A stretch of DNA of 64,000 bases. Origin: Agromyces protaetiae (GTDB lineage Bacteria; Actinomycetota; Actinomycetes; Actinomycetales; Microbacteriaceae). The position numbers and the translations under genes were made by a program. Every line of letters starts with the position of its first letter. The first letter of the stretch is position 1. Below, piece after piece: positions 24,677-34,412 of this stretch. The notes below the pieces were generated by a model, which did no database searches, was not told the origin of the DNA, and worked only from the letters and a program-made list of their open reading frames with translations. Location: the NCBI RefSeq assembly GCF_030866785.1, contig NZ_CP133018.1, positions 1,488,001-1,552,000 of the forward strand, written 5' to 3'.

Positions 24677-26571
24677 GGGGACTGATCGCTCCTGGACCGG
24701 CGCTTCGCGAGCACCTTCGAGCGCCGACGCGCGACCCACCCCGCGGCGGCGCCGAGCAGCAGGGCCCCCGCGGCGATGCCGATCAGCCAGACGTTCGGCG
24801 CGGCGTCGTCCGACGCGGCCGGCGCCGCGGTCGGCGTGGGTTCGGGCTCGGCGACCTCGAGTACGCCGAGCGCGAGGCGGTCGCTGGTGCGGTCCCCACG
24901 CGCGACGAGGTCGTAGCGGCCCGCCGCGAGCGGTCCGGGCACGGTGACGGGCGTCGGCGGGAGTGCGCCCTCCGCGCTGGCGGTGACGGTCGCGAGCGTG
25001 GTCGCGCCGGGCATCCACCACACGTCGACGGTCTCGCCCGGCTCGAGCGACCCGGCGGGCAGCGCGACCTCGACCGCCGGACTCCCGCCTGGCAGCACGC
25101 TCGCGGGCGTCACGTCGAGCGGCGGGAGCGCGTCGCGTTCGGCGGATCCGGGCGGCAGCACCGGCGCCTCGCGCCAGACCCACGCGTATGCCGGCTGGGT
25201 CTGCGGGTTGAGGTCGACGGCCGTGTACCGGGCCGCGTCGGCGAACATCGGATCGGTGAGGCGCAGCACCTCGAGCCCGTCGTACATGTCGCTCGCGAAC
25301 AGGTACCCGTTGTAGAAGTAGACCGACCAGATGCCCGCCGTGAAGTCCATCGAGTACCCGTAGCTCGGGCGGTCGAAGTAGGTGAGCTCGGTAGGTGCGG
25401 CGTGGTCGGTGAAATCGATCACCGAGACCCCGCCCTCGAGCCAGGCCTGCGCGACGATGAAGCGGCCCGGCACGGGGATCAGGCCGCCCGAGTGCGCGAC
25501 GCACTTCTCGAGGTCCGACTGCGGGCGGGGGATCTTGAAGTACGAGCGGTGCTCGAGCACGCCGTCGGTGAGCGACCAGACGGCATCGGCGCCACGCTCT
25601 GCGCCGAAAGCGGGCGAACACGTGTTGATGAAGCCGTCGCCGAGCTCGTCCTGGAAGACGACCGCGGTCGCGTCATTGTCGAAGATGCCCGAGTGCCAGA
25701 ACGCGACGTTCGCGTCGCGCACACGCTGCAGCACGACCGGGTTCAGCGGGTCCGCGATCGAGAGCAGAAGCCCGTCGCCTCGGCACGCCGCCACGGCCAG
25801 CGCCTTCGCCGGATACGCCGTGATGTCGTGGCATCCGGTCGTGCTGCGCGTCTCGGCGCCGCCCGGCACGCGGTCGCCGGGGCCGAACGCGGTCGCGTCG
25901 TCGAAGAGGTCGAGCTCGCCCGCGATGCTCGCCTGCTCGGGGGCCGCGAGCGGCACCGAGACGATCTGCAGCGGGTTCCTCCCGGTGCAGTGCAACGAGG
26001 CGCCGCGGCTGTAGGCGCTCACGTACACGAACACCCTCGAGCCGTCGGCGGGGTCGGGCACGACGGTGTGCGTGTGCGAGCCGCACCGCGTGCGGACCGA
26101 CGCGACGTGCCGCGGGGCGGCGGGGTCGCTCACGTCGAAGAGCCGCAGCCCTTCCCAGTTGTCGGCGGTCTCCGGGACGCGCACGGCGTCGCATGCGTCG
26201 CTCGACATCGTCTCGTCGATGGAGACGATCACGAGGTTGCCGACCGCGCTGACGTCGCCCTGGCCGCCTGTGCACGGCATCGTGCTGCGCAGTTGAGGGT
26301 TCGCTGGGTCGGCGATGTCCCACACGCTGAAGCCGGCGAAATTGCCCTGGATCAGGTGGTCGCCGGTGAACGCCAGATCGGAGTTGATGAAGTCGGGGTC
26401 GTCGCCCTGGCGGAACGGGTTGTCCCGATGGGCCACCCACTCGAGGCCGGGACCGATCGCGGGCGCGCGCGGGTCGGGCTCGCTCGCGGCGGCAGGCCCC
26501 GCCGCCGGTGCCGCGACGGCCAGAGCGAGCAGCGCGCCGAGCGCCGCCACCGATCCGGCCGTGCGGCGCAT
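24673..26571 (-). CDS. Secreted LVIVD-repeat protein with C-terminal membrane anchor
   Basis: A 632-residue protein with a signal peptide (MRRTAGSVAALGALLALAVAAPAAGPAAA), a large region of LVIVD-type beta-propeller repeats (for example FSVWDIADPANPQLRS, LRLFDVSDPAAPRHVASV, VSVIDFTDHAAPTELTYF, LEVLRLTDPMFADAARY), a C-terminal Ig-like segment, and a final membrane helix NVWLIGIAAGALLLGAAAGWVARRR followed by basic residues, suggesting cell-wall-side display anchored in the membrane. Conserved cysteines and histidines in CGSHTHTVV and GCHDI may bind metal. The start is 2 nt after the spermidine-synthase-like gene stop. The LVIVD and DUF305 proteins are often co-encoded; the biochemical role is unknown. 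Confidence 0.85.
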   Translation of the reverse strand: MRRTAGSVAALGALLALAVAAPAAGPAAASEPDPRAPAIGPGLEWVAHRDNPFRQGDDPDFINSDLAFTGDHLIQGNFAGFSVWDIADPANPQLRSTMPCTGGQGDVSAVGNLVIVSIDETMSSDACDAVRVPETADNWEGLRLFDVSDPAAPRHVASVRTRCGSHTHTVVPDPADGSRVFVYVSAYSRGASLHCTGRNPLQIVSVPLAAPEQASIAGELDLFDDATAFGPGDRVPGGAETRSTTGCHDITAYPAKALAVAACRGDGLLLSIADPLNPVVLQRVRDANVAFWHSGIFDNDATAVVFQDELGDGFINTCSPAFGAERGADAVWSLTDGVLEHRSYFKIPRPQSDLEKCVAHSGGLIPVPGRFIVAQAWLEGGVSVIDFTDHAAPTELTYFDRPSYGYSMDFTAGIWSVYFYNGYLFASDMYDGLEVLRLTDPMFADAARYTAVDLNPQTQPAYAWVWREAPVLPPGSAERDALPPLDVTPASVLPGGSPAVEVALPAGSLEPGETVDVWWMPGATTLATVTASAEGALPPTPVTVPGPLAAGRYDLVARGDRTSDRLALGVLEVAEPEPTPTAAPAASDDAAPNVWLIGIAAGALLLGAAAGWVARRRSKVLAKRRSRSDQSP

Positions 26572-26573
26572 GC

Positions 26574-27383
26574 TCAGCTCGCGGCCTCGTCGTACCTCGG
26601 CTGGGCGCCCTCGGCGAACGCGGCGAGGTCGTCGCCGGTGAGCACCTCGACCTGGCGCGGCTCGCCGGCGAGCGCGGCGACAGTCGCCTCGAGAGGGAGC
26701 GGACCGTCGGATGCCACGAGCACGAGGTTGCCCGGAGCGCCGCCGACCAGCACCGGGCGGGAGACGATCACGGCGAGCTCGCCCTCCTCGACGGCGAGGG
26801 TCGCGGCCATGCGGCGCGCGAGCTCGAGGTCGCCACCGCCGAGCGTGTTCACGATGAGCAGCGCGCCTGGTGCGAGCAGTCCGCGAAGCGTCGTGAAGAA
26901 CTCGACGGTGCCGACGGTCGCGGGTGCCACGCTGCCCGAGAAGACGTCCACGATCGCGACGTCGTAGCCGCCCTGCTGGCGGGCGGCGCGCTCGACCGCG
27001 GTGCGGGCGTCGTCGAACTCGACGGTCAGCTCGACGTCGTCGCGCAGCGGGAGCGCGTCGAGCACGAACTCGAAGAGCTCGCGGTGCAGCTCGACGATGT
27101 GCTGACGGGCCGAGGGCCACCGCGCGGCGACGTAACGGGGGATGGTCAGTCCGCCGGCGCCGAGGTGCAGCACGGAGAGGGGCTCGTCGGCCGGCTTCCA
27201 GGAGCTGAGCACGGTGGCGATGTCGCGCACGTACGGCAGCTGCAGGTCGAGCGGGTCGTCGGGATTGACGTGCGATTGGGTCGTGCCGTCGATGATGAGC
27301 GAGTAGCCGCCATTGGTGCCGCGCCCCGGCAGGAGTCGGGCATGGACACGTTCACCGTCGAGTTCGAGCCGGGGTTCCGTCAT
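26574..27383 (-). CDS. Spermidine-synthase-like SAM-binding protein
   Basis: A 269-residue protein with the spermidine synthase/methyltransferase Rossmann core: LSVLHLGAGGLTIPRYVAARWPSARQHIVELH near 70-100 (SAM-type nucleotide loop and acidic residue), an FDDARTAVERAA segment near 124, and YDVAIVDVFSGSVAPATVGTVEFF near 140 (the usual D-[AL]-[FY] block of this family). Polyamine-binding residues of true SpeE are not clear, so it may be a related methyltransferase. ATG27383 is 6 nt downstream of a TAGGGT -10 box (27395-27390), consistent with a leaderless transcript heading the unit with the LVIVD and DUF305 genes. Confidence 0.75.
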   Translation of the reverse strand: MTEPRLELDGERVHARLLPGRGTNGGYSLIIDGTTQSHVNPDDPLDLQLPYVRDIATVLSSWKPADEPLSVLHLGAGGLTIPRYVAARWPSARQHIVELHRELFEFVLDALPLRDDVELTVEFDDARTAVERAARQQGGYDVAIVDVFSGSVAPATVGTVEFFTTLRGLLAPGALLIVNTLGGGDLELARRMAATLAVEEGELAVIVSRPVLVGGAPGNLVLVASDGPLPLEATVAALAGEPRQVEVLTGDDLAAFAEGAQPRYDEAAS

Positions 27384-27574
27384 GCGACAACCCTAAGGCG
27401 GACGGGGGGTCGAGCCATATGGTGACGCGCCACGTACGCCCGCTGAGCCTGAGCCTGAGCCGGGGCCGGGCGGGGCGATATCCCCAGGCGCCGCGTCGGT
27501 CGCGTCATCAGGCTGGACCCGACGGTATCGTGGGCGGTGCATGCTGCTCACGCACCGGAGAGGAGACGCCGGTG

Positions 27575-28597
27575 ATGCTGGACACCGCGGTCACGCGTCA
27601 CGTCGCCCCCGAATGGGATGAGCGCGTGTTCGCGACCCATTCCGCGCCGCACTTCATGCAGAGCCGGACCTGGGCACACATCCGCGACGGCGGGCCCTGG
27701 GCGGTCGGCACGGTCGAGCTCGGCACCGCGACCGACCTCCCGGCGCTCGTCTTCGAACGTGAGGCGCCGGGCGCAGGGCGCCTCCGGCACATCCCGCGAC
27801 TCACCGGCGTCACCGCGGAGGGGGTGCCCGGCCTCACCGAACGCGTGAGAGCGACCCGGGGCGACGCGTTCGCGACCAAGATCGAGATCTACCAGCTTCG
27901 CGACCCCCGGCTCGAGGCGGCGTTCGCCGACGCCGGCTGGCTGCCGACCCGCGCCTCGCAGTACCGGTTCGCGGTCGTCGCCGACCTTTCGGAGGGTGCC
28001 GATGCGGCGCTCGCCCGCATGAAGAAGCGCGCCCGGGCCGAGATCCGGGTGGGCGAACGCAACGGCGTCGAGATCGAACGGCTCGACGTCGGCGGGCCGG
28101 GCACCGAGGAGATGCTCGCGCTCGTGCGGGCGACGGAGGAGCGGTCGGGCGCGTTCTTCCGTCGCGACGACTACCTCAGGTCGGTCTGGTCCGGCTTCGC
28201 GGCCGACGACCGCGGCCACTTGTACCTCGCTCGCTATGACGGCCGGGTCGTCGCGGGCGCCTTCGTCGTCCGGTACGGCCGGCGCGCCTGGTACAAGGAC
28301 GGCGGGTCGTCGCGCGAGTTCCCCAACCTGATGGCCTCGCGACTCGTCCAGTGGCGCATCATCCAGGATCTGGCGGACGAGGGCGTGCTCGAGTACGACC
28401 TCGGGCACGTGCCGCCGCCCGCCGCCGAGCAGAGCAGCGACCGCGGCATCCTGACCTTCAAGATCGCGTTCGCGCCCGTGATCGAGTATCAGCCCGCGTA
28501 TCTGCTGCCGCATGCCGGGTCGGCGGAAGCCTGGCGCACGGGCGAAGCCGCGTTCCTCGCGGACTATCGGGCGAAGACCGGCGACTACTGGTACTGA
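27575..28597 (+). CDS. FemAB/FemX-family aminoacyltransferase
   Basis: A 340-residue protein of the FemABX fold (two GNAT-like domains), which attaches amino acids from aminoacyl-tRNA to the peptidoglycan stem or lipid II. Features: N-terminal [14 protein letters not shown], central [39 protein letters not shown] near 165-200 with the KxRxxIR motif, and C-terminal [31 protein letters not shown] near 220 and [13 protein letters not shown] near 257. A GGAGAGGAGA ribosome binding site precedes the GTG/ATG pair at 27572/27575; I chose ATG. Many Microbacteriaceae have B-type cross-linked walls, which would suit such an enzyme, but specificity cannot be read. Confidence 0.85.
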   Translation: MLDTAVTRHVAPEWDERVFATHSAPHFMQSRTWAHIRDGGPWAVGTVELGTATDLPALVFEREAPGAGRLRHIPRLTGVTAEGVPGLTERVRATRGDAFATKIEIYQLRDPRLEAAFADAGWLPTRASQYRFAVVADLSEGADAALARMKKRARAEIRVGERNGVEIERLDVGGPGTEEMLALVRATEERSGAFFRRDDYLRSVWSGFAADDRGHLYLARYDGRVVAGAFVVRYGRRAWYKDGGSSREFPNLMASRLVQWRIIQDLADEGVLEYDLGHVPPPAAEQSSDRGILTFKIAFAPVIEYQPAYLLPHAGSAEAWRTGEAAFLADYRAKTGDYWY

Positions 28598-28661
28598 GCG
28601 GGGTTACAGTGAGTCGCGTCCGCATGCCGCGGGCGACCCTGTGAGACTGGAGCCTCGAGCG

Positions 28662-30092
28662 ATGACGAGCGGCACCCCCGACTACCGTGACGCCGGCCTC
28701 GCGTTCGGCGACGACTTCCTGTTCGGGTCGGCGACGGCCGCGTATCAGATCGAGGGCGCGGTCGACGAAGACGGCCGCGGGCCCTCGATCTGGGACACCT
28801 TCAGTCACACACCGGGCAAGGTGTGGAACGGCGACACCGGCGACATCGCCGACGACCACTACCACCGGCTCGACGCAGACCTCGACCTCATGCGCGAGCT
28901 CGGCCTGGAGGCATACCGGTTCTCGATCGCGTGGCCCCGCATCCAGCCGACGGGCCGCGGAGAGGTCAACGAGCCAGGGCTGGCGTTCTACGAGCGTCTC
29001 GTGGACGGACTGATCGCCCGAGGCATCCGGCCCATCGCGACGCTCTACCACTGGGACCTGCCGCAAGCGCTCGAAGACGAGGGCGGGTGGACGTCGCGTG
29101 CCACGGCCGAGGCGTTCGCCGACTACGCGCGCATCGTCGCGGAGCGGCTCGGCGATCGCGTGACCGTGTGGACGACCCTCAACGAGCCGTGGTGCAGCGC
29201 CTACCTCGGCTACGGCTCCGGCGCGCACGCCCCCGGGCTCATGGACGGCGCCAAGGCGCTCGCCGCCGTGCACCACCTGAACCTCGCGCACGGGCTCGCG
29301 GTCCGGGCGATCCGCGAGGTCCTCCCGGCCGCCGAGTGCTCGATCACACTCAACCTGCACGTGATCCGCCCGTCGGGTGCCACGGGAGAAGAGGCGGCGC
29401 GACGCATCGACGGGCTCGCGAACCGGCTGTTCCTCGGCCCGCTGCTGGATGGCGAGTACCCGGCCGACGTCATCGAAGACACCAAGGCGATCACGGACTG
29501 GGCGTTCGTCCGGCCGGGCGACACCGAGCTGATCCGCCAGCCGCTCGACCTGCTCGGCGTGAACTACTACTCGACGGTGACGGTGCGGATGTGGGACGGC
29601 CACTCGCCGCGCGTCAATGCCGACGGCCACAAGGACATGGGCGGTTCGCCCTGGCCGGGCTCCGAGGAGGTCGAGTTCCTGGAGCAGCCGGGGCCGTACA
29701 CCGCCATGGGCTGGAACATCGACCCGTCGGGCCTCGAGGACCTGCTCGTCGCGCTGCACGAGTCGTACCCCGAGCTGCCGCTCATGGTCACCGAGAACGG
29801 TGCAGCGTTCGACGACGTCGTGACCGAGGAGGCCGACGGCCCCGCCGTGCACGACACCGACCGCATCGACTACCTGCGCCGGCACTTCACGGCCGCGCAC
29901 CGCGCGCTCGCGCGCGGGGTCGACCTCCGCGGGTACCAGGTGTGGTCGCTCCTGGACAACTTCGAGTGGGGATTCGGCTACTCGAAGCGATTCGGCATCG
30001 TCCGTGTCGACTACGACACGCTCGAACGCCTGCCGAAAGACTCGGCGCGCTGGTACGCCGAGCTCATCCGGACCCGGCGGATCCCGGCCTGA
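28662..30092 (+). CDS. GH1 beta-glucosidase
   Basis: A 476-residue retaining beta-glycosidase. The GH1 N-terminal signature [29 protein letters not shown] is present, the acid/base Glu lies in [14 protein letters not shown] near 173, and the nucleophile Glu in [14 protein letters not shown] near 374; NYYSTVTV and the C-terminal [26 protein letters not shown] complete the glucose-binding pocket. No signal peptide, so it is intracellular. A TACAGT -10 box at about 28605 lies upstream. GTG28641 is an in-frame alternative start. Cellobiose or similar disaccharides are likely substrates; no transporter gene is adjacent. Confidence 0.95.
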   Translation: MTSGTPDYRDAGLAFGDDFLFGSATAAYQIEGAVDEDGRGPSIWDTFSHTPGKVWNGDTGDIADDHYHRLDADLDLMRELGLEAYRFSIAWPRIQPTGRGEVNEPGLAFYERLVDGLIARGIRPIATLYHWDLPQALEDEGGWTSRATAEAFADYARIVAERLGDRVTVWTTLNEPWCSAYLGYGSGAHAPGLMDGAKALAAVHHLNLAHGLAVRAIREVLPAAECSITLNLHVIRPSGATGEEAARRIDGLANRLFLGPLLDGEYPADVIEDTKAITDWAFVRPGDTELIRQPLDLLGVNYYSTVTVRMWDGHSPRVNADGHKDMGGSPWPGSEEVEFLEQPGPYTAMGWNIDPSGLEDLLVALHESYPELPLMVTENGAAFDDVVTEEADGPAVHDTDRIDYLRRHFTAAHRALARGVDLRGYQVWSLLDNFEWGFGYSKRFGIVRVDYDTLERLPKDSARWYAELIRTRRIPA

Positions 30093-30099
30093 ACCCGCT

Positions 30100-31251
30100 T
30101 CACCCCAGGGCGCGATCGGGCACGCCCTGCCTCAGCTCGCGTGCGAGATGGGTGACCACGGCCCGCAGATCGCCGCCGGCCTCGTGCGCGACGCGCAGCT
30201 GGCGCTGGTAGCTTGCGCCGCCCTCGAGCGTGTCGCGAAGCCGCTGCAGTGCGGGACCGCAGCCGAGACGATCCGCGACCGGGGCCAGGGTCGTGATGAG
30301 CTCGCGGACGTCGTCACTCACGAGGCGTTCCGTCCCCGCGATGTCCGTGATGATCTCGGCGTCCATGCCGTACCGCGCCGCGCGCCACTTGTTCTCGCGC
30401 ACGTACCAGGGCTGGAGCACCGGCAGCGACTCACCCGCGTCGAGCCGCTCGCTCATCCACTCGACGAGGCACTGGATGAGCGCGGCGACGCCGGCGATCT
30501 CGGTCGCCGTGGAGACGCCGTCGCAGACCCGCACCTCGATCGTGCCCCACTTCGGCGAGGGGCGGATGTCCCAGCGCACCTCGGTGTGATCCTCGATGAC
30601 TCCCGTGCGCACGAGGTCGTCCACGTAGCGTTCGTACGCCGCCCAATCGGCGAGCGGGTACGGCAGGCCGGCGGTCGGGAGCTGCTGGAACATGAGCGCG
30701 CGGTTCGAGGCGTACCCGGTCTCGACGCCGGCCCAGAACGGGCTCGAGGCCGACAGCGCCTGCAGATGCGGGACGTACGCCAGCAGACCGTCGAGGATCG
30801 GCAGGGCCTTGTCCCGGTCCTCGAGTCCCACATGCACGTGGATGCCCCAGATCATCATGTTGCGACCCCACCACCGGGTGCGGTCGATGAGCTTGTGGTA
30901 GCGCTCCTTGTCGGTCAGCGACTGGTCGTACCACTGGCTGAACGGGTGGGAGCCGCTGCAGATGAGCTCGTACGCCCCGATCGAGTCCAGTGCCCCACGG
31001 ACGGCGTCGATCTGCCCCGCGAGGTCGGCCACCGCGTCGTCGACGCGCGTGTGCACGCCGCTCACGAGCTCGACGGTGTTCGTCAGCAGCTCGTGCGTGA
31101 TCTGCGGGTGCGGGGACCCGTCGGCCTGACGGAGGCGCTCGAGCACCCGGTCGCCGACCGAGGCGAGTTCGCCGGTCTCGCGATCGACGATCGCGACCTC
31201 CCATTCGATGCCGATCGTGGACCGGGCGGACTCGGCGAACTCGATGTGCAT
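30100..31251 (-). CDS. YbdK-type glutamate-cysteine ligase / carboxylate-amine ligase
   Basis: A 383-residue GCS2-family ATP-dependent ligase. It begins MHIEFAESARSTIGIEWEVAIVD, containing the conserved GIEWE glutamate-binding block; GSHPFSQW near 106, NMMIWGIHVHVGLEDRDKALPI near 132, and WDIRPSPKWGTIEVRVCD near 235 are diagnostic of the family. Members form gamma-glutamyl bonds; in actinobacteria the true role can be in ergothioneine-related or stress metabolism, and mycothiol synthesis does not need it. It converges on the GH1 gene with 7 nt between stops. A longer upstream frame exists but ATG31251 gives the family N-terminus. Confidence 0.88.
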   Translation of the reverse strand: MHIEFAESARSTIGIEWEVAIVDRETGELASVGDRVLERLRQADGSPHPQITHELLTNTVELVSGVHTRVDDAVADLAGQIDAVRGALDSIGAYELICSGSHPFSQWYDQSLTDKERYHKLIDRTRWWGRNMMIWGIHVHVGLEDRDKALPILDGLLAYVPHLQALSASSPFWAGVETGYASNRALMFQQLPTAGLPYPLADWAAYERYVDDLVRTGVIEDHTEVRWDIRPSPKWGTIEVRVCDGVSTATEIAGVAALIQCLVEWMSERLDAGESLPVLQPWYVRENKWRAARYGMDAEIITDIAGTERLVSDDVRELITTLAPVADRLGCGPALQRLRDTLEGGASYQRQLRVAHEAGGDLRAVVTHLARELRQGVPDRALG

Positions 31252-31333
31252 GCGTGCTGACCCCAATCCGACGGCGGCGCGTGCCGCCAATCTTGGCACG
31301 CGGCCGCGCGGGGAACCGGGCCGAGTCGAACGA

Positions 31334-31363
31334 TTACGCGCGGGGCGGGAAATCTGCAAGAAT
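31334..31363 (+). promoter_or_regulatory. Promoter of the rpsP-khpA-rimM-trmD operon
   Basis: TTACGC (31334-31339) and AAGAAT (31358-31363) are 18 bp apart; the -10 is followed by GGTC exactly as in the rplS promoter at 35855. This leaves a leader of roughly 120 nt before the rpsP GTG, in which I saw no convincing structured element. Confidence 0.4.
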
Positions 31364-31491
31364 GGTCAGTCGAGTTCTGCTTCGCCCGACCCTCTATCCG
31401 GCGTGCAGAACACCATTGAGCTTCCGCCGAGTGTGCACCCCACGCTCACGGCTGTCAGTTCGCCCACTCACCAGACCCATTCAGGAGAATC

Positions 31492-31926
31492 GTGGCTGTC
31501 AAGATCCGTCTCAAGCGGCTCGGCAAGATCCGTGCCCCGTACTACCGCATCGTCGTCGCCGACTCGCGCACCAAGCGCGACGGTCGTGTGATCGAGGAGA
31601 TCGGCAAGTACCACCCGACCGAGGAGCCCTCGTTCATCCAGGTCGACTCCGACCGTGCGCAGTACTGGCTCAGCGTCGGCGCGCAGCCGTCCGACCAGGT
31701 CCGCGCCATCCTCAAGCTCACGGGCGACTGGGGCAAGTTCAAGGGCGACAAGGATGCCGTGAGCACCGTGCGCACCGCGGAGCCCAAGGCCGAGTTCCAG
31801 GCCGACACGGCCAAGAAGTCGGTCGTGAAGCCCAAGGCAGAGAAGCCGGCGAAGACCGAGGAGCCCGCTGAGGCTTCCGCCGACGCCGACGCTTCCGCCG
31901 AGGCCGAGACCACGGACGAGGCGTAA
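31492..31926 (+). CDS. rpsP: 30S ribosomal protein bS16
   Basis: A 144-residue protein whose first 85 residues are canonical bS16 ([42 protein letters not shown]). The remainder is a low-complexity Ala/Glu/Lys/Asp tail ([21 protein letters not shown]), common in actinobacterial bS16 and probably disordered on the ribosome surface. GTG31492 follows a CAGGAG ribosome binding site. First gene of the rpsP-khpA-rimM-trmD operon; khpA starts 3 nt after the stop. Confidence 0.96.
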   Translation: MAVKIRLKRLGKIRAPYYRIVVADSRTKRDGRVIEEIGKYHPTEEPSFIQVDSDRAQYWLSVGAQPSDQVRAILKLTGDWGKFKGDKDAVSTVRTAEPKAEFQADTAKKSVVKPKAEKPAKTEEPAEASADADASAEAETTDEA

Positions 31927-31929
31927 CCC

Positions 31930-32160
31930 TTGCTCCAGTCCGCGCTCGAACACCTCGTCAAGGGGATCGTCGACCACCCGGACGACGTGCGGGTCGTCAC
32001 CGCCTCGGGCGCGCGCGGCGAGGTCCTCGAGGTTCATGTGAACCCCGAGGACCTCGGCCGCGTCATCGGCCGCGCCGGCCGCACGGCGAAGGCGCTGCGC
32101 ACGCTCGTCACGGCGCTGGCCGATGGCCGCCGGGTCCGGGTCGACGTCGTCGACGACTGA
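31930..32160 (+). CDS. khpA: KH-domain RNA-binding protein KhpA (YlqC)
   Basis: A 76-residue single KH-domain protein, LLQSALEHLVKGIVDHPDDVRV..., with the KH signature VIGRAGRTAKALRTLV near 48. It binds RNA and, in other Gram-positives, works with KhpB/Jag in cell-division-linked post-transcriptional control. It starts with a rare TTG codon at 31930; no in-frame ATG or GTG would give the conserved N-terminus. The location between rpsP and rimM is conserved across actinobacteria and firmicutes. rimM begins 1 nt after its stop. Confidence 0.93.
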   Translation: MLQSALEHLVKGIVDHPDDVRVVTASGARGEVLEVHVNPEDLGRVIGRAGRTAKALRTLVTALADGRRVRVDVVDD

Positions 32161-32161
32161 C

Positions 32162-32830
32162 GTGGCCGACGACTCCCGACCCCAGCAGCTCCGCGTCGGC
32201 CGGCTCACGAAGGCCCACGGGCTGAAGGGCGCCCTGAAGCTCGAGCTCTACACCGACGACCCCGAACGGCGGTTCGTCCCCGGTGCGACCTTCTCGCTCC
32301 AGGTGCCCGACGAGTCGCCGTGGCACGGCAAGCACCTCACGTTCCGTGAGCTGCGCTGGTACAACGGTCAGCCCGTCGGGTTCTTCGACGGCGTCGACGA
32401 CCGCACGGCGGCCGAGAGCCTCGCGAAGGCGATCCTCTGGGTCGATCAGCCGACGGACGAGACACCGGAGCCCGACGCCTGGTACGACCACCAGCTCATC
32501 GGGCTGACCGTTCTCCGCGACGGCGAACGCGTCGGCGAGATCGTCCACGTCGACCACCTGCCCGCGCAGGACCTGCTCGTCGTGAAGACGATCGGCCCGA
32601 AGCGGCGCGAGATCATGGTGCCGTTCGTGCAGGCGTTCGTGCCCGAGGTCGACATCGACGCGGGCACGCTCACGGTCACGCCGCCTCCCGGCCTCTTCGA
32701 GGAACTGCCCGAAGCCGAAGCCACCGAGGCGGCTGGGCCCGAAGCCGAAGCCACCGAGGCGGCTGGGCCCGAGGCCGCAGTGCCCGAGGCGGGCGGGCAC
32801 GATCCCCGTCGCAGCGACGACGCGGAGTGA
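32162..32830 (+). CDS. rimM: 16S rRNA processing protein RimM
   Basis: A 222-residue 30S maturation factor that binds uS19 and the 16S head domain. The N-terminal part shows [28 protein letters not shown] near 9-37 and the PRC barrel [35 protein letters not shown] near 108-142, ending [18 protein letters not shown]. After about residue 178 a non-conserved acidic Ala-rich tail contains an exact 10-residue duplication. It starts with GTG. trmD follows after 4 nt, the universal rimM-trmD pairing. Confidence 0.95.
   Translation: MADDSRPQQLRVGRLTKAHGLKGALKLELYTDDPERRFVPGATFSLQVPDESPWHGKHLTFRELRWYNGQPVGFFDGVDDRTAAESLAKAILWVDQPTDETPEPDAWYDHQLIGLTVLRDGERVGEIVHVDHLPAQDLLVVKTIGPKRREIMVPFVQAFVPEVDIDAGTLTVTPPPGLFEELPEAEATEAAGPEAEATEAAGPEAAVPEAGGHDPRRSDDAE
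32711..32770 (+). repeat. Perfect 30-bp tandem duplication in the rimM tail
   Basis: A 30-bp unit at 32711-32740 is repeated without mismatch at 32741-32770, encoding the decapeptide [10 protein letters not shown] twice. Because the codons are identical, the duplication is recent or maintained by slippage. It lies beyond the conserved RimM fold. Confidence 0.95.
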
Positions 32831-32834
32831 TCGC

Positions 32835-33521
32835 GTGCGCATCGACATCGTCACGATCTTCCCGGAGTTCTTCCGGGTCCTCGACCTGTCGTTGCTCGGC
32901 AAGGCCCGGCAGACGGGACTCATCGAGGTCGTGGCGCACGACCTCCGCGATCACACGCACGACCGGCATCGCACGGTCGACGACACCCCGTACGGCGGCG
33001 GCGCCGGCATGGTCATGAAGCCCGAGCCGTGGGGCGAGGCGCTCGACGCCATCGTCGGCGACGGGGCATCCGATGCGTTGCTCGTGGTGCCGTCGCCCGC
33101 GGGCGAACCGTTCACCCAGCAGCTCGCCCGCGAGCTCGCGGCCGAGCCGCACCTCGTGTTCGCCTGCGGGCGATATGAAGGCATCGACCAGCGTGTGGTC
33201 GACCACTACGCGACGCGGATGCGTGTACGTCTGATCTCGCTCGGCGACTACGTGCTGAACGGCGGCGAGGTCGCCGTGATGGCGATGATCGAGGCCGCTG
33301 GGCGCCTCGTGCCCGGCGTCGTCGGCAACCCCGAGAGCCTCGTCGAGGAGTCGCACGAAGACGGGCTGCTGGAGTATCCGAGTTACACGAAGCCCGCGCA
33401 GTGGCGCGGGCTCGACGTGCCGCCGGTGCTGCTCAGCGGCCATCACGGAGCCATCGCCGAGTGGCGGCGCGAGCAGCAGGTCGAGCGTACGCGCCGGGTG
33501 CGACCCGAGCTGCTGCCCTGA
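32835..33521 (+). CDS. trmD: tRNA (guanine37-N1)-methyltransferase TrmD
   Basis: SPOUT-class enzyme that methylates G37 next to the anticodon and prevents +1 frameshifting. In 228 residues: [13 protein letters not shown] start, the [15 protein letters not shown] loop near 54, the deep-trefoil-knot SAM site [15 protein letters not shown] near 109 and [31 protein letters not shown] near 136, and C-terminal [19 protein letters not shown] near 184. Length is standard. It starts with GTG in the tight rimM-trmD operon. Confidence 0.97.
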   Translation: MRIDIVTIFPEFFRVLDLSLLGKARQTGLIEVVAHDLRDHTHDRHRTVDDTPYGGGAGMVMKPEPWGEALDAIVGDGASDALLVVPSPAGEPFTQQLARELAAEPHLVFACGRYEGIDQRVVDHYATRMRVRLISLGDYVLNGGEVAVMAMIEAAGRLVPGVVGNPESLVEESHEDGLLEYPSYTKPAQWRGLDVPPVLLSGHHGAIAEWRREQQVERTRRVRPELLP

Positions 33522-33650
33522 ACCCGTCCGCATCGGCCGGGTCCGCGGCAGTCTTCACGTCCCGGTAACACCCGGGAGCCACGACCGAAACACGCCGTTC
33601 GTACCGTCGAAACGGCGCACCGGGCGGTCGCCGTGGCGGGAGGCTGAGGC

Positions 33651-34406
33651 GTGGCGATCGGGGCGGCGAGTACCGAGCGGACCGGCGAGGCGCAGGCCGC
33701 TCGGCCGCTGCGTCTCATGGCGCTGACCCACGGCGAGCCCTCGGCGGCCAACCGTGCCGCGATCCTGCGACTCGTCGACGGCGTTGCGATGGCGCGGCCG
33801 GGCGCCGACGTGTCGATCGCGTTCGTCGACGCGAGGCATCGCGACGTGGCGACGGCGCTCGCGCAGAGTGTCGGCGACCCTGAGGCGATCATCGTGCCGC
33901 TCGTGCTGTCCGCTGGATTCCACGTGCGCACCGGGTTGTCGCGAGGCATCGACCGGCTCGCAGGGAAGGGCGCGACGCTCGCTGCGCCGCTCGGCCCCGA
34001 CGACCGGCTCGCCGCGGTCCTCGCCGAGCGGATCGGGTCCCTCGACGGCGCCGACGTCTCGGTGGTGCTCGCGGCCGCCGGCTCCAACGACCCGCGCGCG
34101 GTGCGCGAATGCTTCGAGACCGCGCGACGACTGGGCGTGCGGCTCGGCCGTCCGGTCACGGTCGGCTTCATCGCGGCGGCGATCCCTCGGCTCCCGGACG
34201 CGATCGAGATGCTGCGGGCGGTGCACCCGCACACGCGGGTGCTCGTCGCCGCGTACCTGCTCGCGCCCGGCGCGTTCTACGACGCGGCGTTGCTGGCGGG
34301 CGGCGACCACGTCACCGACCCGCTCCTGATGCCGGATGCCCCGGCGCCGGCGCAGCTCGTCGATCTCGTGCTCGACCGGGTGGAGCAGACGCGCGCCGAG
34401 CGCTGA
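33651..34406 (+). CDS. CbiX/SirB-like sirohydrochlorin chelatase family protein
   Basis: A 251-residue protein with two chelatase-like halves. The first has LMALTHGEPSAANRAAILRLVDGVAMARPGADVSIAFVD and IIVPLVLSAGFHVRTGLSRGI near 78-100, where the His in GFHV matches the metal-ligand position of CbiX/CbiK chelatases; the second has VVLAAAGSNDPRAVRECFETA near 137 and VLVAAYLLAPGAFYDAAL near 200. Family members insert Fe2+ or Co2+ into sirohydrochlorin. It starts with GTG33651 after GGGAGG. No siroheme, nitrite or sulfite reductase gene is adjacent, so the metal and pathway remain inferred. Confidence 0.75.
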   Translation: MAIGAASTERTGEAQAARPLRLMALTHGEPSAANRAAILRLVDGVAMARPGADVSIAFVDARHRDVATALAQSVGDPEAIIVPLVLSAGFHVRTGLSRGIDRLAGKGATLAAPLGPDDRLAAVLAERIGSLDGADVSVVLAAAGSNDPRAVRECFETARRLGVRLGRPVTVGFIAAAIPRLPDAIEMLRAVHPHTRVLVAAYLLAPGAFYDAALLAGGDHVTDPLLMPDAPAPAQLVDLVLDRVEQTRAER

Positions 34407-34412
34407 CCGCGG

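Noticed and set aside
33575..33610. GTAAC-N6-GAGCC-N6-GAAAC upstream of the CbiX-like gene resembles a GlnR site.
   Set aside because: Only two of the four half-sites fit the consensus and no nitrogen-assimilation gene is adjacent, so I would not call it without binding data.
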